Source: Legionella bononiensis
Lineage (GTDB): Bacteria > Pseudomonadota > Gammaproteobacteria > Legionellales > Legionellaceae
Reading direction: 5' to 3'
DNA: 64,000 nt
NCBI RefSeq assembly: GCF_016786215.1
Contig: NZ_JADOBG010000002.1
Location: forward strand, 1 to 64,000
Part shown: positions 8,301 through 15,935 of the stretch, piece by piece
Numbering within the stretch: the first letter of the stretch is position 1
Layout: every line of letters starts with the position of its first letter
Translations under genes and position numbers: made by a program
Notes under the pieces: model-generated
The model's input: the letters and a program-made list of their open reading frames with translations, nothing else
Told to the model about the DNA's origin: nothing
Database searches by the model: none

Positions 8301-11188
8301 TTGTGAATACAGTTAAAGCGGGAATAAATACGCTTAAGCCACTGATGAGCAATGAAGAGGCACTCCAAAAATTAGATCATGCGAACCTTACAAAAGGTCA
8401 AAAAGAAGCCTGTGAGTTAATCACGACCACATCCGATCAGTTTATTATGATTCAAGGCTATGCAGGCACTGGAAAAACAACCATGACTCGAAGCGCCATC
8501 GACAGCATACAGTTTGCAAAATCAATGGTTCAGGAAGATATTCATATCATTGCTGTAGCACCGACACACCAGGCCGTTAAGGAAATGAGGGCATTGGGGA
8601 TCCAAGCACAAACATTAAAGAGTTTCCTTATTGCACAAGACCAAGAGTCTACCCTAACCAAAGATTCGCTGGTATTACTTGATGAATCGTCTATGGTATC
8701 CAATCGAGATTGTGCGAGCCTAGTACAAAAAATTCAAGCTTCGGGTGCACGTTGTGCGTTACTAGGCGATATTAGTCAGCATCAGAGTATAGAAAGTGGA
8801 AAGCCAAGCAAAATATTGATACAGGAAGGGAGTATACGTGTTGCCTGTATGGACGACCTGGTAAGGCAGCAGGTTGTAGGATACAAAAAAGCGATTGAAA
8901 CCTTGATTAGTGGTGATACTGATAAAGCATTAGTTCAATTAGCAGATCTACCCTTAGTCGATATTGAGCGAACTAATGCCGATAGTCTTTACCATAAGAT
9001 GAACTCGTCAATTATTGAAACAAGAAACGCGGAACAAAACGCGCTACAACAGACTAATAATATACAAGACTCTAATGAAAATACTCTGGAGATATTAAAG
9101 CAAAAGAGCCCAATTGAAATGGCAGTAGGGGACTATTTATCCCGTACTCCGGCTTGTCGTGATAAAACCATTGTTATTATTCATGAAAACAAAAAAAGAG
9201 AATTTGCAAATACCCTTATACGGGATGCTCTAATGGAAGAATCTTCTATAGGCTCTGAAAATAAGTCATTTCCTCGGTTATTAAGTACTAACTACACCAC
9301 CGCAGAGCTTTACTATTGTGAAACATATCGTGATTGTTTAAAAAAAGATGGGGAGTTTTTTTTAAAAAGAGGAGAACACTATTTCAAGGTGGTTTCTGTG
9401 GATGAATCCGCTAAAGTTGTAGTTTTAAATGATACGAAAGGTAATAAAACAGTATTTATACCTGAAAAAGAAAATAAGGATTGGAAAATCGAATTGTTTC
9501 AATCGAAGCCAGGAAAAATCTCTGTTGGAGAAAAAATACATTTTAAAAAATCCGATAAGTCTTTAGGACGTTTTGCTAATGAAAGGGTGCAAGTAATTGA
9601 TGTAAAAGACGAGTCCTTTACAGTAAAAGACAGCAGTGGAGCAAATCATGTATTACTAAAAAAGGAAATGAAAGATTCACATTGGGATTACAGTTATACG
9701 GCTACGAGTTACTCTATTCAAGGCGCATCATCACCTTTTGTTATCGGAGTAGCTGAAACTGGGAATGATAAGGTAAATCATTTACGCTCGTTCTACATCA
9801 TGGTAACACGTGGCTCACAGCATGCCATGATTTACACGGATAATTATAAGAAATTGCAAGAACAACTTCGTGTAACTCCAGAGAAAACCTCTGCATTGGA
9901 ATCATTAAACCGTCTTAATACTGACTATACAACTAAAGCACTTAGTCCTCCATCAGCGGATCCAACTTCGTTTAATTTCAATCCTATAGTAAAGAACCAG
10001 AGGCCTCATTATGATGCCAATATCGTGTCAGAGAATTTATCACATCATGCGGAGCTGGTTATTGAATCCTTGCTTGGAAAACCTAATCCAGCTTTATCCT
10101 CAAAAGTTAATTATCGTTATGGCACACATGGCAGTTTAAGCTTTTGTTTAACTGGAGAAAAAAGAGGAACATGGTTCAACCATGAAACCAATGAAAAAGG
10201 AAATTTACTTCATTTAATTCAAAATACATGCAATCTAAACTTTAAAGAAAGTCTTGAATATGCGGCAAAATTAACAGGTGATGACTTAAAAGAAAGTATT
10301 AAAGCTATGGGAGAACAGCAGAATCATTTTAAAACGAAACATACTATAAAACAGGATAAACAAAATGAATATGGCATGCAATTGATTCGAGAATCCAGGC
10401 CTATAATAGGCACGATTGCAGAAAAGTATTTAAAAGAAATTAGAGGAATACACAATATTTCTGGTGAGAATCTTCGTTTTCATCCGAAGGTATATACTCA
10501 TAAATCTGAAGAAATAAAATACAGGCCAGCTTTATTAAATATTGCGCGCGATAAAAATAATAAGGTGGTAGCAGTTGAGGCAATTTACCTCGATAAAGAC
10601 ACAGCTAATAAACCTCTAATGAACATAAAAGACAAGAGATCATATGGTTCAAAAAATGGAGCAGGGGTTATCTTAAATGAAGGTCAAGGAAAGGAAAGTG
10701 TCACCTACATTGCCGAAGGCGTGGTCACTGGATTAAGTATTCGAGATGCCGTACAAAATGAACGCGTCATAGTCTCTCTTGGGAAAAGTAACTTTCCTAG
10801 TATTCATATGGATTTACTCACTGATAAAGTGGTTATTTGTCTTGATAATGATGGAAAACCAATTAAGGAAGACAAAGCAATCATTCAAACTATTGAACGA
10901 TTAAAACATCATGGAAAAACCGTTGAGATTGCCATACCCATACGGGAAAAAGATTTTAATGATGTGAATAAATCCAGTGGAGTACAAGGTGTTATTGATA
11001 CATTGAACAAGTCAGTAAGTATTGAAAAAATGCTTGGTACTAATAACAAAATCGATGTGAATGAAGACCAAATAAAGAAGTGTCTTGAGACAATTTCTCG
11101 GCAATTGAAGATAGAAATACCTGAAAATAAAAATCCATCCATAGAAAAAACAAGAACGTTACAACGAGAAGAAATGGAAATTTATTAG
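5354..11188 (+). CDS. traI: TraI, MOBF relaxase-helicase with C-terminal primase-like extension
   Basis: Nicks oriT, stays bound to the 5' end and unwinds the transferred strand. The N-terminal relaxase shows the F-type tyrosine arrangement YYFDKENYY at residues 14-22. The metal-binding His cluster PQLHVHALL lies near 155-163. Residues of about 400-850 form a helicase-like domain without a clear Walker A (inactive ssDNA-binding type). The active helicase has Walker A GYAGTGKTT near 1033-1042 and Walker B LLDESS near 1108-1113. Beyond about 1560, where F TraI (1756 aa) has a short tail, there is a CHC2-finger-like stretch (FCLTGEKRGTWFNHE, near 1596-1610) and a Toprim-like block (YIAEGVVTGLSI, then CLDNDGKP, near 1783-1835). 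AGAGG precedes ATG 5354; ATG 5363 is an alternative start. Confidence 0.95.
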   Translation: MLSMQVKPITNPKYYFDKENYYFTNQLTTEWVGLSAVRQNLSGEVNVLDLEAVVGGTLPSGDVIGLKSLSGEIKHRGGYDLTFSAPKSVSYLALVCGHKEFVDLHLNAVKTVLKLIEREAAEARKSGKEGIEYEKTGNLCFATILHDTSREQDPQLHVHALLMNLTERLDGKWRALASDISRNHGTMEWIMDNQIFLGLVYRSEIALGLKNMGLEIEQTGDAHGLFEIKHFDKELLAQLSKRRAQVEEQIKGMHSDSLKAYDRATLDSRKAKETTDPEVLRERWNKESEDLGINPSTYLATLKEQTHAAHSIKDTQIKSQEFGMGVFDAIAHLEEKKLKFTYQELLQTSLYFSLGEQGFDALMSQIEQALGTQQLIALDTEDTCFTTHKLIYKERELIKKISDFTPQKNAIVRDMNKVKELTNNESIQKGVTQALSHKEGVVRIKQESATSRELLSTLIDYAQNSKKIRVLAPSTLSALSINKDMAKSAPSLWQWILSIGKQDLCETVAGFNYRHDSDHRLPFFKSKKERELLIVDESQRLSPDEMNTLLAIADRRAAKVILLEKSHSLNGFKSDIPGLLDKAFVKTFNVEHKPLRTSNVNLIEAREKDARILKTAALYSALPLNQRQNTLVLTASKLEAKEVNETIRTKLKEQGEISSEEKIINTLTRLSLTDSEKKLAKSYQKDLVLIHNTRTESKKFTVISVNEKDNLLVVRNHNGGISQLPTKNITGSMQVYEQTPLSIGIGEQLVATGSLSFEGVKMGTQYEVSAFTRHGIKIKNGKNTIHLITSTDKHLPLNYAYAKTMHAHDFKPVERTLVTLPAYALRQNTLSLLSESTKEELMIITDDVDKANRYALRTTSQGSAISLTLEAAKMNHGAQIIDNVTTGELLTSLEKALVLLSGEKPIKSDAEKALQFAIAHLSEREAAFEREEVLKVALDKAIGKSGFNELDTVLDKVIKSGDLISGTQNLLTTKEAVVFEESIVNTVKAGINTLKPLMSNEEALQKLDHANLTKGQKEACELITTTSDQFIMIQGYAGTGKTTMTRSAIDSIQFAKSMVQEDIHIIAVAPTHQAVKEMRALGIQAQTLKSFLIAQDQESTLTKDSLVLLDESSMVSNRDCASLVQKIQASGARCALLGDISQHQSIESGKPSKILIQEGSIRVACMDDLVRQQVVGYKKAIETLISGDTDKALVQLADLPLVDIERTNADSLYHKMNSSIIETRNAEQNALQQTNNIQDSNENTLEILKQKSPIEMAVGDYLSRTPACRDKTIVIIHENKKREFANTLIRDALMEESSIGSENKSFPRLLSTNYTTAELYYCETYRDCLKKDGEFFLKRGEHYFKVVSVDESAKVVVLNDTKGNKTVFIPEKENKDWKIELFQSKPGKISVGEKIHFKKSDKSLGRFANERVQVIDVKDESFTVKDSSGANHVLLKKEMKDSHWDYSYTATSYSIQGASSPFVIGVAETGNDKVNHLRSFYIMVTRGSQHAMIYTDNYKKLQEQLRVTPEKTSALESLNRLNTDYTTKALSPPSADPTSFNFNPIVKNQRPHYDANIVSENLSHHAELVIESLLGKPNPALSSKVNYRYGTHGSLSFCLTGEKRGTWFNHETNEKGNLLHLIQNTCNLNFKESLEYAAKLTGDDLKESIKAMGEQQNHFKTKHTIKQDKQNEYGMQLIRESRPIIGTIAEKYLKEIRGIHNISGENLRFHPKVYTHKSEEIKYRPALLNIARDKNNKVVAVEAIYLDKDTANKPLMNIKDKRSYGSKNGAGVILNEGQGKESVTYIAEGVVTGLSIRDAVQNERVIVSLGKSNFPSIHMDLLTDKVVICLDNDGKPIKEDKAIIQTIERLKHHGKTVEIAIPIREKDFNDVNKSSGVQGVIDTLNKSVSIEKMLGTNNKIDVNEDQIKKCLETISRQLKIEIPENKNPSIEKTRTLQREEMEIY

Positions 11189-11290
11189 TAGTAAATTGGG
11201 GTGGTGGAATCTATTTACTATAAGTTAAATATATTTTCATAGATTTCATCACGAATAATTTTATTAAATTTATATTAATTAAGGTTCATT

Positions 11291-11473
11291 ATGCGCGATT
11301 CCATACACATTTTCATTGCATTTATTTTCGCTTTTATAGGCACATTTATTATGATGAATGGGTCATTAAATTGGCTCTTAATAACTCTATTCATGAACAT
11401 AAATGTTATTAAAATACCGGTACTATTTATTATGATCATACTTATTTGTAATAAAAAGATTAGGCGTACTTGA
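11291..11473 (+). CDS. Small hydrophobic membrane protein
   Basis: Sixty residues, almost entirely two hydrophobic stretches (about 5-25 and 35-54) with a basic tail KKIRRT. TAAGG lies about 6 bases before the ATG. Its stop TGA overlaps the putative TTG start of the next gene by 4 bp, suggesting coupled translation. It lies about 100 bp downstream of traI on the same strand and may be the tail of the tra operon. Function not recognised. The short length and AT-rich sequence leave some doubt that it is real. Confidence 0.5.
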   Translation: MRDSIHIFIAFIFAFIGTFIMMNGSLNWLLITLFMNINVIKIPVLFIMIILICNKKIRRT

Positions 11474-12054
11474 AACAAATTAATAGATACACATGGCTAA
11501 TAATTATCTGTTACTTAGCTGGAACCTTAGCTATGGAATATCAGAGTTATAAGTTAAGTGTACCTTTAGAAGGAATTTTTATGACACTTCCTTTAGTACT
11601 AGCATTTGTTTATTGGTCACAAAGAAACAATAAACTCTTGTTATTAAATGGTTCTGAAATTACAAAAAAAGAAGGGTTTAAAATTGATTTATTCCTGATA
11701 ACCTCTTCATTTCTATTGGCTGGGTTTGTTTCATTAATGATGGATTCGAATAATAGTGATCTTAGAGATTTTTGGCCTTTTTTAATTTTTTTTGTCAGTG
11801 CATTTGGATTTATATTCTCATTGATTTACTCACTATCAGGGCTTGTTTTTAATGACAGTCATAAAAAATACACTATATTTTTTTCAGTAGCAATTATCTC
11901 AATTTATAGCTTATTAAGCGTTTCTCCAAGAAAAATAGAGGTTTTTAATTTAGTGGAAATTGAAACCATTTATGCAATATCAATCCTATTATTGTCGCTT
12001 CATTTAGGTTTTCTAATTGGCTTTCAATTAAAAATTAAGCTATCAAAAAGCTAA
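11470..12054 (+). CDS. Predicted multi-pass membrane protein downstream of traI
   Basis: A 194-residue protein with about six hydrophobic segments (near residues 8-25, 34-50, 75-92, 100-125, 132-150 and 165-185). The chosen start is TTG 11470, which overlaps the preceding stop; ATG 11533 is the next in-frame alternative and would remove the first segment. In F-type elements a membrane protein such as TraX can follow traI, but I see no specific similarity. Its last bases converge with the minus-strand TraM-like gene about 100 bp away. Confidence 0.6.
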   Translation: MKQINRYTWLIIICYLAGTLAMEYQSYKLSVPLEGIFMTLPLVLAFVYWSQRNNKLLLLNGSEITKKEGFKIDLFLITSSFLLAGFVSLMMDSNNSDLRDFWPFLIFFVSAFGFIFSLIYSLSGLVFNDSHKKYTIFFSVAIISIYSLLSVSPRKIEVFNLVEIETIYAISILLLSLHLGFLIGFQLKIKLSKS

Positions 12055-12151
12055 AAATATGTATGAAAATACATTCAAGGGTTTCGCTATAGAAGCCCCT
12101 ATTAAACCATTCAAATGTTATTTTGTTAACTCATATAATCATCTTAATGAC

Positions 12152-12520
12152 TTAGTTATTGATATAGCCATCAACAAAATTATCTACTTTTTTCTTAAGT
12201 GCAGCTATATGTTCATCTGCATTGACCGCTCCATCAGGGAGTTTGTTTTTATCATAAACGCAACGAAAAATATCAGCACTGACCGCGAGCAATCTTAACA
12301 GATGAGTTGTGTGTTGCTTGTTCAATTCCTCTTCTTTTTCCAATCGTCTTTTTTCATCCTCGCTCATCGTAGGATTCTCTTTATTATGGAGATAAACTTT
12401 GATCCCCAACTCAATTATTTCTTTCATGGTTTGAGATGATGAATCATGTCCTTCATCTTTTTTTATTGATTCGAGCTGGTCGATTGTTTTTTGATTTAGA
12501 TAACAATAAGCCTTGGGCAT
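12152..12520 (-). CDS. TraM-like relaxosome DNA-binding protein
   Basis: A 122-residue protein laid out like F TraM (127 aa). The N-terminal ribbon-helix-helix candidate starts with a beta strand (PKAYCYLNQKTIDQLESI) and continues into a helix ending EIIELGIKVYL, comparable to F TraM LLELGLRVH. A charged helical middle follows (MSEDEKRRLEKEEELNKQ), then a tetramerisation-type helix and the acidic/basic end ADEHIAALKKKVDNF. In F, TraM binds repeated sites beside nic and contacts TraD. Here AGAGGAA precedes the ATG, and 80-200 bp upstream of the start lie repeated GGTGTGG sites and the proposed nic site. The family call rests on length, architecture and position rather than high identity. Confidence 0.7.
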   Translation of the reverse strand: MPKAYCYLNQKTIDQLESIKKDEGHDSSSQTMKEIIELGIKVYLHNKENPTMSEDEKRRLEKEEELNKQHTTHLLRLLAVSADIFRCVYDKNKLPDGAVNADEHIAALKKKVDNFVDGYINN

Positions 12521-12599
12521 AAATTCCTCTGGTTAATTCAGAATGCACATTCCGCACATCGTTTTTGATACATTATAGAGAATTGTACCATTTAATAAT

Positions 12600-12721
12600 G
12601 GGTGTGGAATAGGTGTCTATTAGCTATTTAAAGACTTTTATATATTAATAAATAGGTGTGGATTAGGTGTTGAATTATTTTAACTTATTGATTACTATAT
12701 AAGAGTGCATCCACACCTAAT
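12600..12721. repeat. GGTGTGG repeats and inverted repeat beside nic
   Basis: Two direct 17-bp repeats, GGGTGTGGAATAGGTGT (12600-12616) and AGGTGTGGATTAGGTGT (12654-12670), differ at two positions. ATCCACACCTAAT (12709-12721) is the inverted form of the segment at 12652-12664 (12 of 13 pair). A shorter AAGGTGTTG follows at 12729-12737. They are candidate TraM-like and/or TraI accessory binding sites and a hairpin proximal to nic. Confidence 0.7.
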
Positions 12722-12832
12722 GGTAATTAAGGTGTTGATAAAATATAAAATGCAAAATTATAGCTAACTATCTGAATTATAACAGAATTGTTTTAGGCAA
12801 TGACCATTGCGAGGGGTGTGTTCTTTTTTAAT
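12600..12832 (+). other. oriT: Candidate oriT with F-like nic site
   Basis: Gene-free AT-rich tract between the TraM-like gene and the leading region. At 12808-12827 the plus strand reads GCGAGGGGTGTGTTCTTTTT. The recalled F nic region is GCGTGGGGTGT/GGTGCTTTT, so the block GGGGTGTG and the flanking GCG and TTTT are shared. By analogy the nick falls between 12819 and 12820 on the plus strand. The 5' end produced leads toward higher coordinates, away from traM and the tra genes, as in F. Repeated GGTGTGG motifs (12600-12721) sit between nic and the TraM-like gene, where F has its TraM-binding sites. TraI with an F-type catalytic site is encoded next door. Confidence 0.75.
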
Positions 12833-12975
12833 TTAATCATTCTTTTTGTATGGGCATTTAACTGGGAATTTTAGTATTATTTATTTAAATTAATATTATG
12901 AAAAGCGCATAATAATTGCGTGCTTGTGATTCACAGTATTCTCTTAACCATTTACTCAATAGGGATATTTATATC

Positions 12976-13287
12976 ATGAATATATTAAAAAGATTTCTGA
13001 AAAAAATTGCTAAAATCATTCATTTTAGACCCTATAGTGAATGGACTGAAGAAGAGAAGGCTGTGTATGCTAAACGGCATTCTTTTCATTCTTACTCTAA
13101 ATCAAATGATACAAAAATTAATCCTGCAAGCGGCCTGCCAATGATTGGTTGTCTGGATGTAAATGGCAATACATTTGGATCTAACAGTTCATTTGATGAT
13201 TATTATAGAAATCATGACAACAATTATCGTAGTTATTCATCTACAAATTATTGCAATAGTTATGATCCGTTTGCCAATCGCTATTAA
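12976..13287 (+). CDS. Unknown small basic/Tyr-Asn-Ser-rich protein, first leading-region gene
   Basis: A 103-residue protein. ATG 12976 is preferred over TTG 12916 because AATAGGGAT lies about 10 bases upstream. The N-terminus is strongly basic and amphipathic (MNILKRFLKKIAKIIHFRPY); the second half is rich in Tyr, Asn, Ser and Asp with low complexity. No family recognised. It is the first gene downstream of the proposed nic site and would enter a recipient first. Confidence 0.6.
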   Translation: MNILKRFLKKIAKIIHFRPYSEWTEEEKAVYAKRHSFHSYSKSNDTKINPASGLPMIGCLDVNGNTFGSNSSFDDYYRNHDNNYRSYSSTNYCNSYDPFANRY

Positions 13288-13375
13288 TTGTTTCGATTTG
13301 TATTTTTATGTCCTATTTTTACTGATATAGTAAACTAAATTTTTTATAAAATTGATGTTAATTTTGGAGAATACC

Positions 13376-13591
13376 ATGGCTTTAATTAGTGCAAAAAAAA
13401 CACCTGAAAAAGAAAAAATTAAAATCGAAATTAGTAAAGACATTTACTCAGAAATAAAAGAATACTGCTCATGGGTTGGCATTGATGATATTAGCTATTT
13501 TTTTGAAGAGTCCTCCATCATGATCTTTTCTAAAGATAAAGAATGGAAGCAACATCGAAAAGAGAAGAAACAGGCTATTGAATCCGTTTAG
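13376..13591 (+). CDS. Conserved-looking small protein, possible DNA-binding
   Basis: A 71-residue protein. ATG 13376 is chosen because GGAGA lies 5 bases upstream; the upstream in-frame ATGs lack a ribosome site. The pattern is a basic N-terminus (ALISAKKTPEKEKIKIEI), one short beta strand, helices around DIYSEIKEYCSWVGI and YFFEESS, and a very basic tail KEWKQHRKEKKQ. The strand-then-helix-helix order could be a ribbon-helix-helix fold, but I cannot assign it. It lies in the leading region with same-strand neighbours. Confidence 0.6.
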   Translation: MALISAKKTPEKEKIKIEISKDIYSEIKEYCSWVGIDDISYFFEESSIMIFSKDKEWKQHRKEKKQAIESV

Positions 13592-13651
13592 TATTGTTCC
13601 GCATTAGGATTTAATTTAGTAAATATACAATTAAAAAAAAAGGATATCCGA

Positions 13652-14290
13652 GTGAAAAACCGTATTAGGACTACATGTAAATACATCATACCACTAACTA
13701 TTATTGGTCTATTTGGTTATCACTCTTATTCCGTTCAATCAAAACTAAATCAAAAAGAAAAGCAAACCTATATATCTCTAAAAGAGTTGTCCGAGATTGC
13801 CGCGAAAATTCATGGTGTTGAACCTCCTTTTCTGGATAAGGTCATGATAACCATTGTTGATTGGTTTATCCCTATTCCGTTTATTAATAAAAATGAGTCT
13901 CTAAAACTGCTGGCCGAACATAAAAATGAACTCACATCAAAATCAAAAAGAATTTATGTGTCAGAAAGCAAGATGGGGGAAGTTGTGGTTACAAAAAATT
14001 TTAATTTCACCTCATCTGATATTAAGGAATCTAAATCGATACCCATGGGTACAATTTTCAGCGCATTCGTCATGGCTCCTTTTCATGATTCTGATAATCC
14101 AAATCAATTACGATTTAAAATAAACATCAATTCCATGTCTTGTACGGCAATTGCGGATTCCATTTTAAAAACTGATTATAGATCAGGAAATATAGTTGCA
14201 AAAATTAGCGGCATAAACTGCGCCAATGAGAACTCAAAATCGATACCCTTAGAAGCCGTGGGATTGGTATCAGGTAGGGTACTATCCTAG
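13652..14290 (+). CDS. Membrane-anchored protein with TraB/VirB10-like C-terminal segment (paralogue A)
   Basis: A 212-residue protein with a GTG start after AAAAAGGAT. One N-terminal membrane segment (about residues 10-28) is followed by a likely periplasmic region. The last 110 residues carry MGEVVVTKNF, IPMGTIFSAFV, two cysteines in MSC and INC contexts, and IPLEAVGLVSGR. The order (GT-x-hydrophobic, Cys, about 22 residues, Cys, G-x-V-x-G) recalls the beta-barrel part of F TraB/VirB10, but the similarity is weak. The same tail recurs in the gene at 23175 (for example IPIEAIATVSGR). The stop lies 1 bp before the start of the next gene, as in an operon. Confidence 0.6.
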   Translation: MKNRIRTTCKYIIPLTIIGLFGYHSYSVQSKLNQKEKQTYISLKELSEIAAKIHGVEPPFLDKVMITIVDWFIPIPFINKNESLKLLAEHKNELTSKSKRIYVSESKMGEVVVTKNFNFTSSDIKESKSIPMGTIFSAFVMAPFHDSDNPNQLRFKININSMSCTAIADSILKTDYRSGNIVAKISGINCANENSKSIPLEAVGLVSGRVLS

Positions 14291-14291
14291 A

Positions 14292-14573
14292 ATGAATATT
14301 AGATCCTTACAAATAAAAGCACATTCAATAATGTTATTTTTTTCCTTAATAAAAAGGAAGGTGGGGTTATTTTTAGTCATTATTATTCTGATTAATATTA
14401 ATGCTATTTTTTCTTACATCAAGAATTTTTTATTTTTAATCATCAATAAATTGGAAGCTCTAATTTTAGATCACAGAATTTTTTATTATTCTGTGATCCT
14501 ATCAATTAACATACTATTAATTATCAACGCATATATAAGATATAAAACCAACAAAAGGAGACAAAAAGAATAG
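14292..14573 (+). CDS. Small two-segment membrane protein
   Basis: A 93-residue protein starting 1 bp after the previous stop, so probably translationally coupled. Hydrophobic stretches at about residues 28-45 and 65-82 flank a short loop; both ends are basic. An 11-bp inverted repeat (14469-14479 with 14488-14498) lies inside the coding frame, which could be an internal terminator or could mean the real gene ends earlier. A membrane protein also follows the paralogous gene near 24.1 kb, so the pairing may be functional. No family recognised. Confidence 0.5.
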   Translation: MNIRSLQIKAHSIMLFFSLIKRKVGLFLVIIILININAIFSYIKNFLFLIINKLEALILDHRIFYYSVILSINILLIINAYIRYKTNKRRQKE

Positions 14574-14586
14574 AAAAAAGTACCAC

Positions 14587-14856
14587 TTATATTCCAATTA
14601 ATTCCCAATCCCCAAAGTACCCCTCTTTGGTTTTAATTAAATCCTCATAAACACGCATCTCTAAACCATCAGCAATCTCATCCCAACCGGTTACTTCCTT
14701 GGCTATATTAAAATAATCATCATTAATAAAAAACACTCTAGGAACTCCGTATGTCCAGATAATGCCATCAACACCAAAAAGTGTTGCTCCTTCAAAGCCC
14801 CAATCATCCATTTCTTGTTCTGGGGTATTGCGTCCGTGGTATAGTCTTAATTTCAT
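14587..14856 (-). CDS. Conserved hypothetical small acidic protein
   Basis: An 89-residue soluble acidic protein beginning MKLRLYHGRNTPEQEMDDWG. ATG 14856 is preferred over TTG 14859 because AAAGGAA is 5-6 bases upstream. It is rich in Trp, Gly, Asp and aromatic residues and has no membrane segment. It resembles small proteins found on plasmids and integrative elements, but no function is known to me. It lies between two other minus-strand genes and is convergent with the membrane-protein pair to its left. Confidence 0.6.
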   Translation of the reverse strand: MKLRLYHGRNTPEQEMDDWGFEGATLFGVDGIIWTYGVPRVFFINDDYFNIAKEVTGWDEIADGLEMRVYEDLIKTKEGYFGDWELIGI

Positions 14857-14940
14857 CAATGTTCCTTTTATCTTGCTATTGTTAACACGCTATTTTCAAG
14901 ATGAGGCAAAGGGATTTTTCTTTGCCTCTAAAAAATTCCT

Positions 14941-15744
14941 TTACCTTTTTATTTCCATCATTTTTTCGGTTAACGTCCACAACGCACGATTTAATTTCAC
15001 ATTTTGATCAATGGCTTTTACTTCTCTCGTTTTTGTTCGAGTGGTGTAACCGTATTTATTTAAACGATGGCCACGGATCCCTCCTTTAATTAAATTTTCT
15101 TGTAGGACATTAAACACCGTAAACAAATCATTATCTTTTTGATCCACATAACGCCTTGGTTGCAATAAACGCTCAGGAGCAACGATCATTGCGCCCTCAT
15201 CATCAGAAAATTTTAGAGAATGGTCAGCTTCGGCAAAAATCATCTTTTCAGTATCGTTTAAATGAATTGAAGCCATATCATCTGATACATCGAGCATCTT
15301 GTTCGCGGTTTCAATCACCTTATAAGTACCTTCAATAACGTTCCCAACAACATCTCCCTGATGTTTAATTCTAATTTCGTCATAGGATTGTCCCGCAATC
15401 ATTCCATTACCACACACAACCCGAAAAAGACCCGCCATTAGGCGATAAGAAGACAGGCCATCATGAGAATTGATAAGAACAAGTTCTGGATAAAGTCCCT
15501 GATTATTTTGAATGACATCATGGCGTTGAAAACGGAGCATGTGTTTTGCAAATGCTTTCGATTCTTGACTCAGGCTTTTGGTCTGAGTTGCCCAAGTTGG
15601 AAAAAATCCTTCTGACATTAATTTTTCAATGATTTGCTCTGTTGAGATGGGTGAGTACTGATCACTTGTTTTGTGGGAACTTTCTTGTGTGAATATGGAA
15701 GGGGCTAATTTAAATAGTTTTTCTTTTGATAAAATGGGTAACAT
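14941..15744 (-). CDS. DUF932-family plasmid/phage protein
   Basis: A 267-residue protein. ATG 15744 is preceded by a strong site (AGGAGA); the upstream in-frame start at 15822 is ignored. The family is recognised by the block YPELVLINSHDGLSSYRLMA, then LFRVVCGNGMI, then the region around EIRIKHQG, which is typical of DUF932 proteins carried by plasmids, phages and integrative elements. Their molecular function is not established. It is transcribed divergently from the gene at 15936, with which it shares a mirrored 20-bp leader. Expression probably starts at TTGACG-17-GATACT (15819-15791, minus strand). Confidence 0.85.
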   Translation of the reverse strand: MLPILSKEKLFKLAPSIFTQESSHKTSDQYSPISTEQIIEKLMSEGFFPTWATQTKSLSQESKAFAKHMLRFQRHDVIQNNQGLYPELVLINSHDGLSSYRLMAGLFRVVCGNGMIAGQSYDEIRIKHQGDVVGNVIEGTYKVIETANKMLDVSDDMASIHLNDTEKMIFAEADHSLKFSDDEGAMIVAPERLLQPRRYVDQKDNDLFTVFNVLQENLIKGGIRGHRLNKYGYTTRTKTREVKAIDQNVKLNRALWTLTEKMMEIKR

Positions 15745-15750
15745 TATGTT

Positions 15751-15931
15751 TTCTCCTATGTTTTTACTATTGTTCTCAAGGAACAAATACAGTATCTCAA
15801 AAAAGCGCGTAATCGTCAACAATTATTATAAAATATATTTATAAAAATTATTTACCAAAAATGTTGATATTTATTGCTGCCCTTGTTATATTGTTCTTGT
15901 CCTAATGACACATAGTAAAAACATAGGAGAA
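15751..15931. promoter_or_regulatory. Divergent promoter region with mirrored 20-bp leader
   Basis: The sequence ATAGTAAAAACATAGGAGAA occurs perfectly upstream of both divergent genes: at 15912-15931 on plus and, inverted, at 15751-15770. It includes both ribosome sites. Each side has a sigma70-like promoter with 17-bp spacing: TTGATA (15864-15869) and TATATT (15887-15892) on plus; TTGACG (15819-15814) and GATACT (15796-15791) on minus. TTGTTC-type half sites occur between each -10 and the repeat, including TTGTTCTCAAGGAACAA (15770-15786), a 6+6 inverted repeat that could bind a regulator. Confidence 0.7.
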
Positions 15932-15935
15932 CACA

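Noticed and set aside
12059-12298. 79-codon plus-strand frame over the TraM-like gene
   Set aside because: It lies opposite a gene with a good ribosome site and a TraM-like layout; its own product is low-complexity and lacks a ribosome site.
12600-12670. GGTGTGG repeats as the nic site itself
   Set aside because: GGGTGTGG at 12600 partly matches F nic, but the GCG and T-run context found at 12808-12827 fits better, so the repeats are read as accessory sites.
12916-12975. Extended start (TTG 12916) of the first leading-region gene
   Set aside because: No ribosome site; ATG 12976 has one at good spacing.
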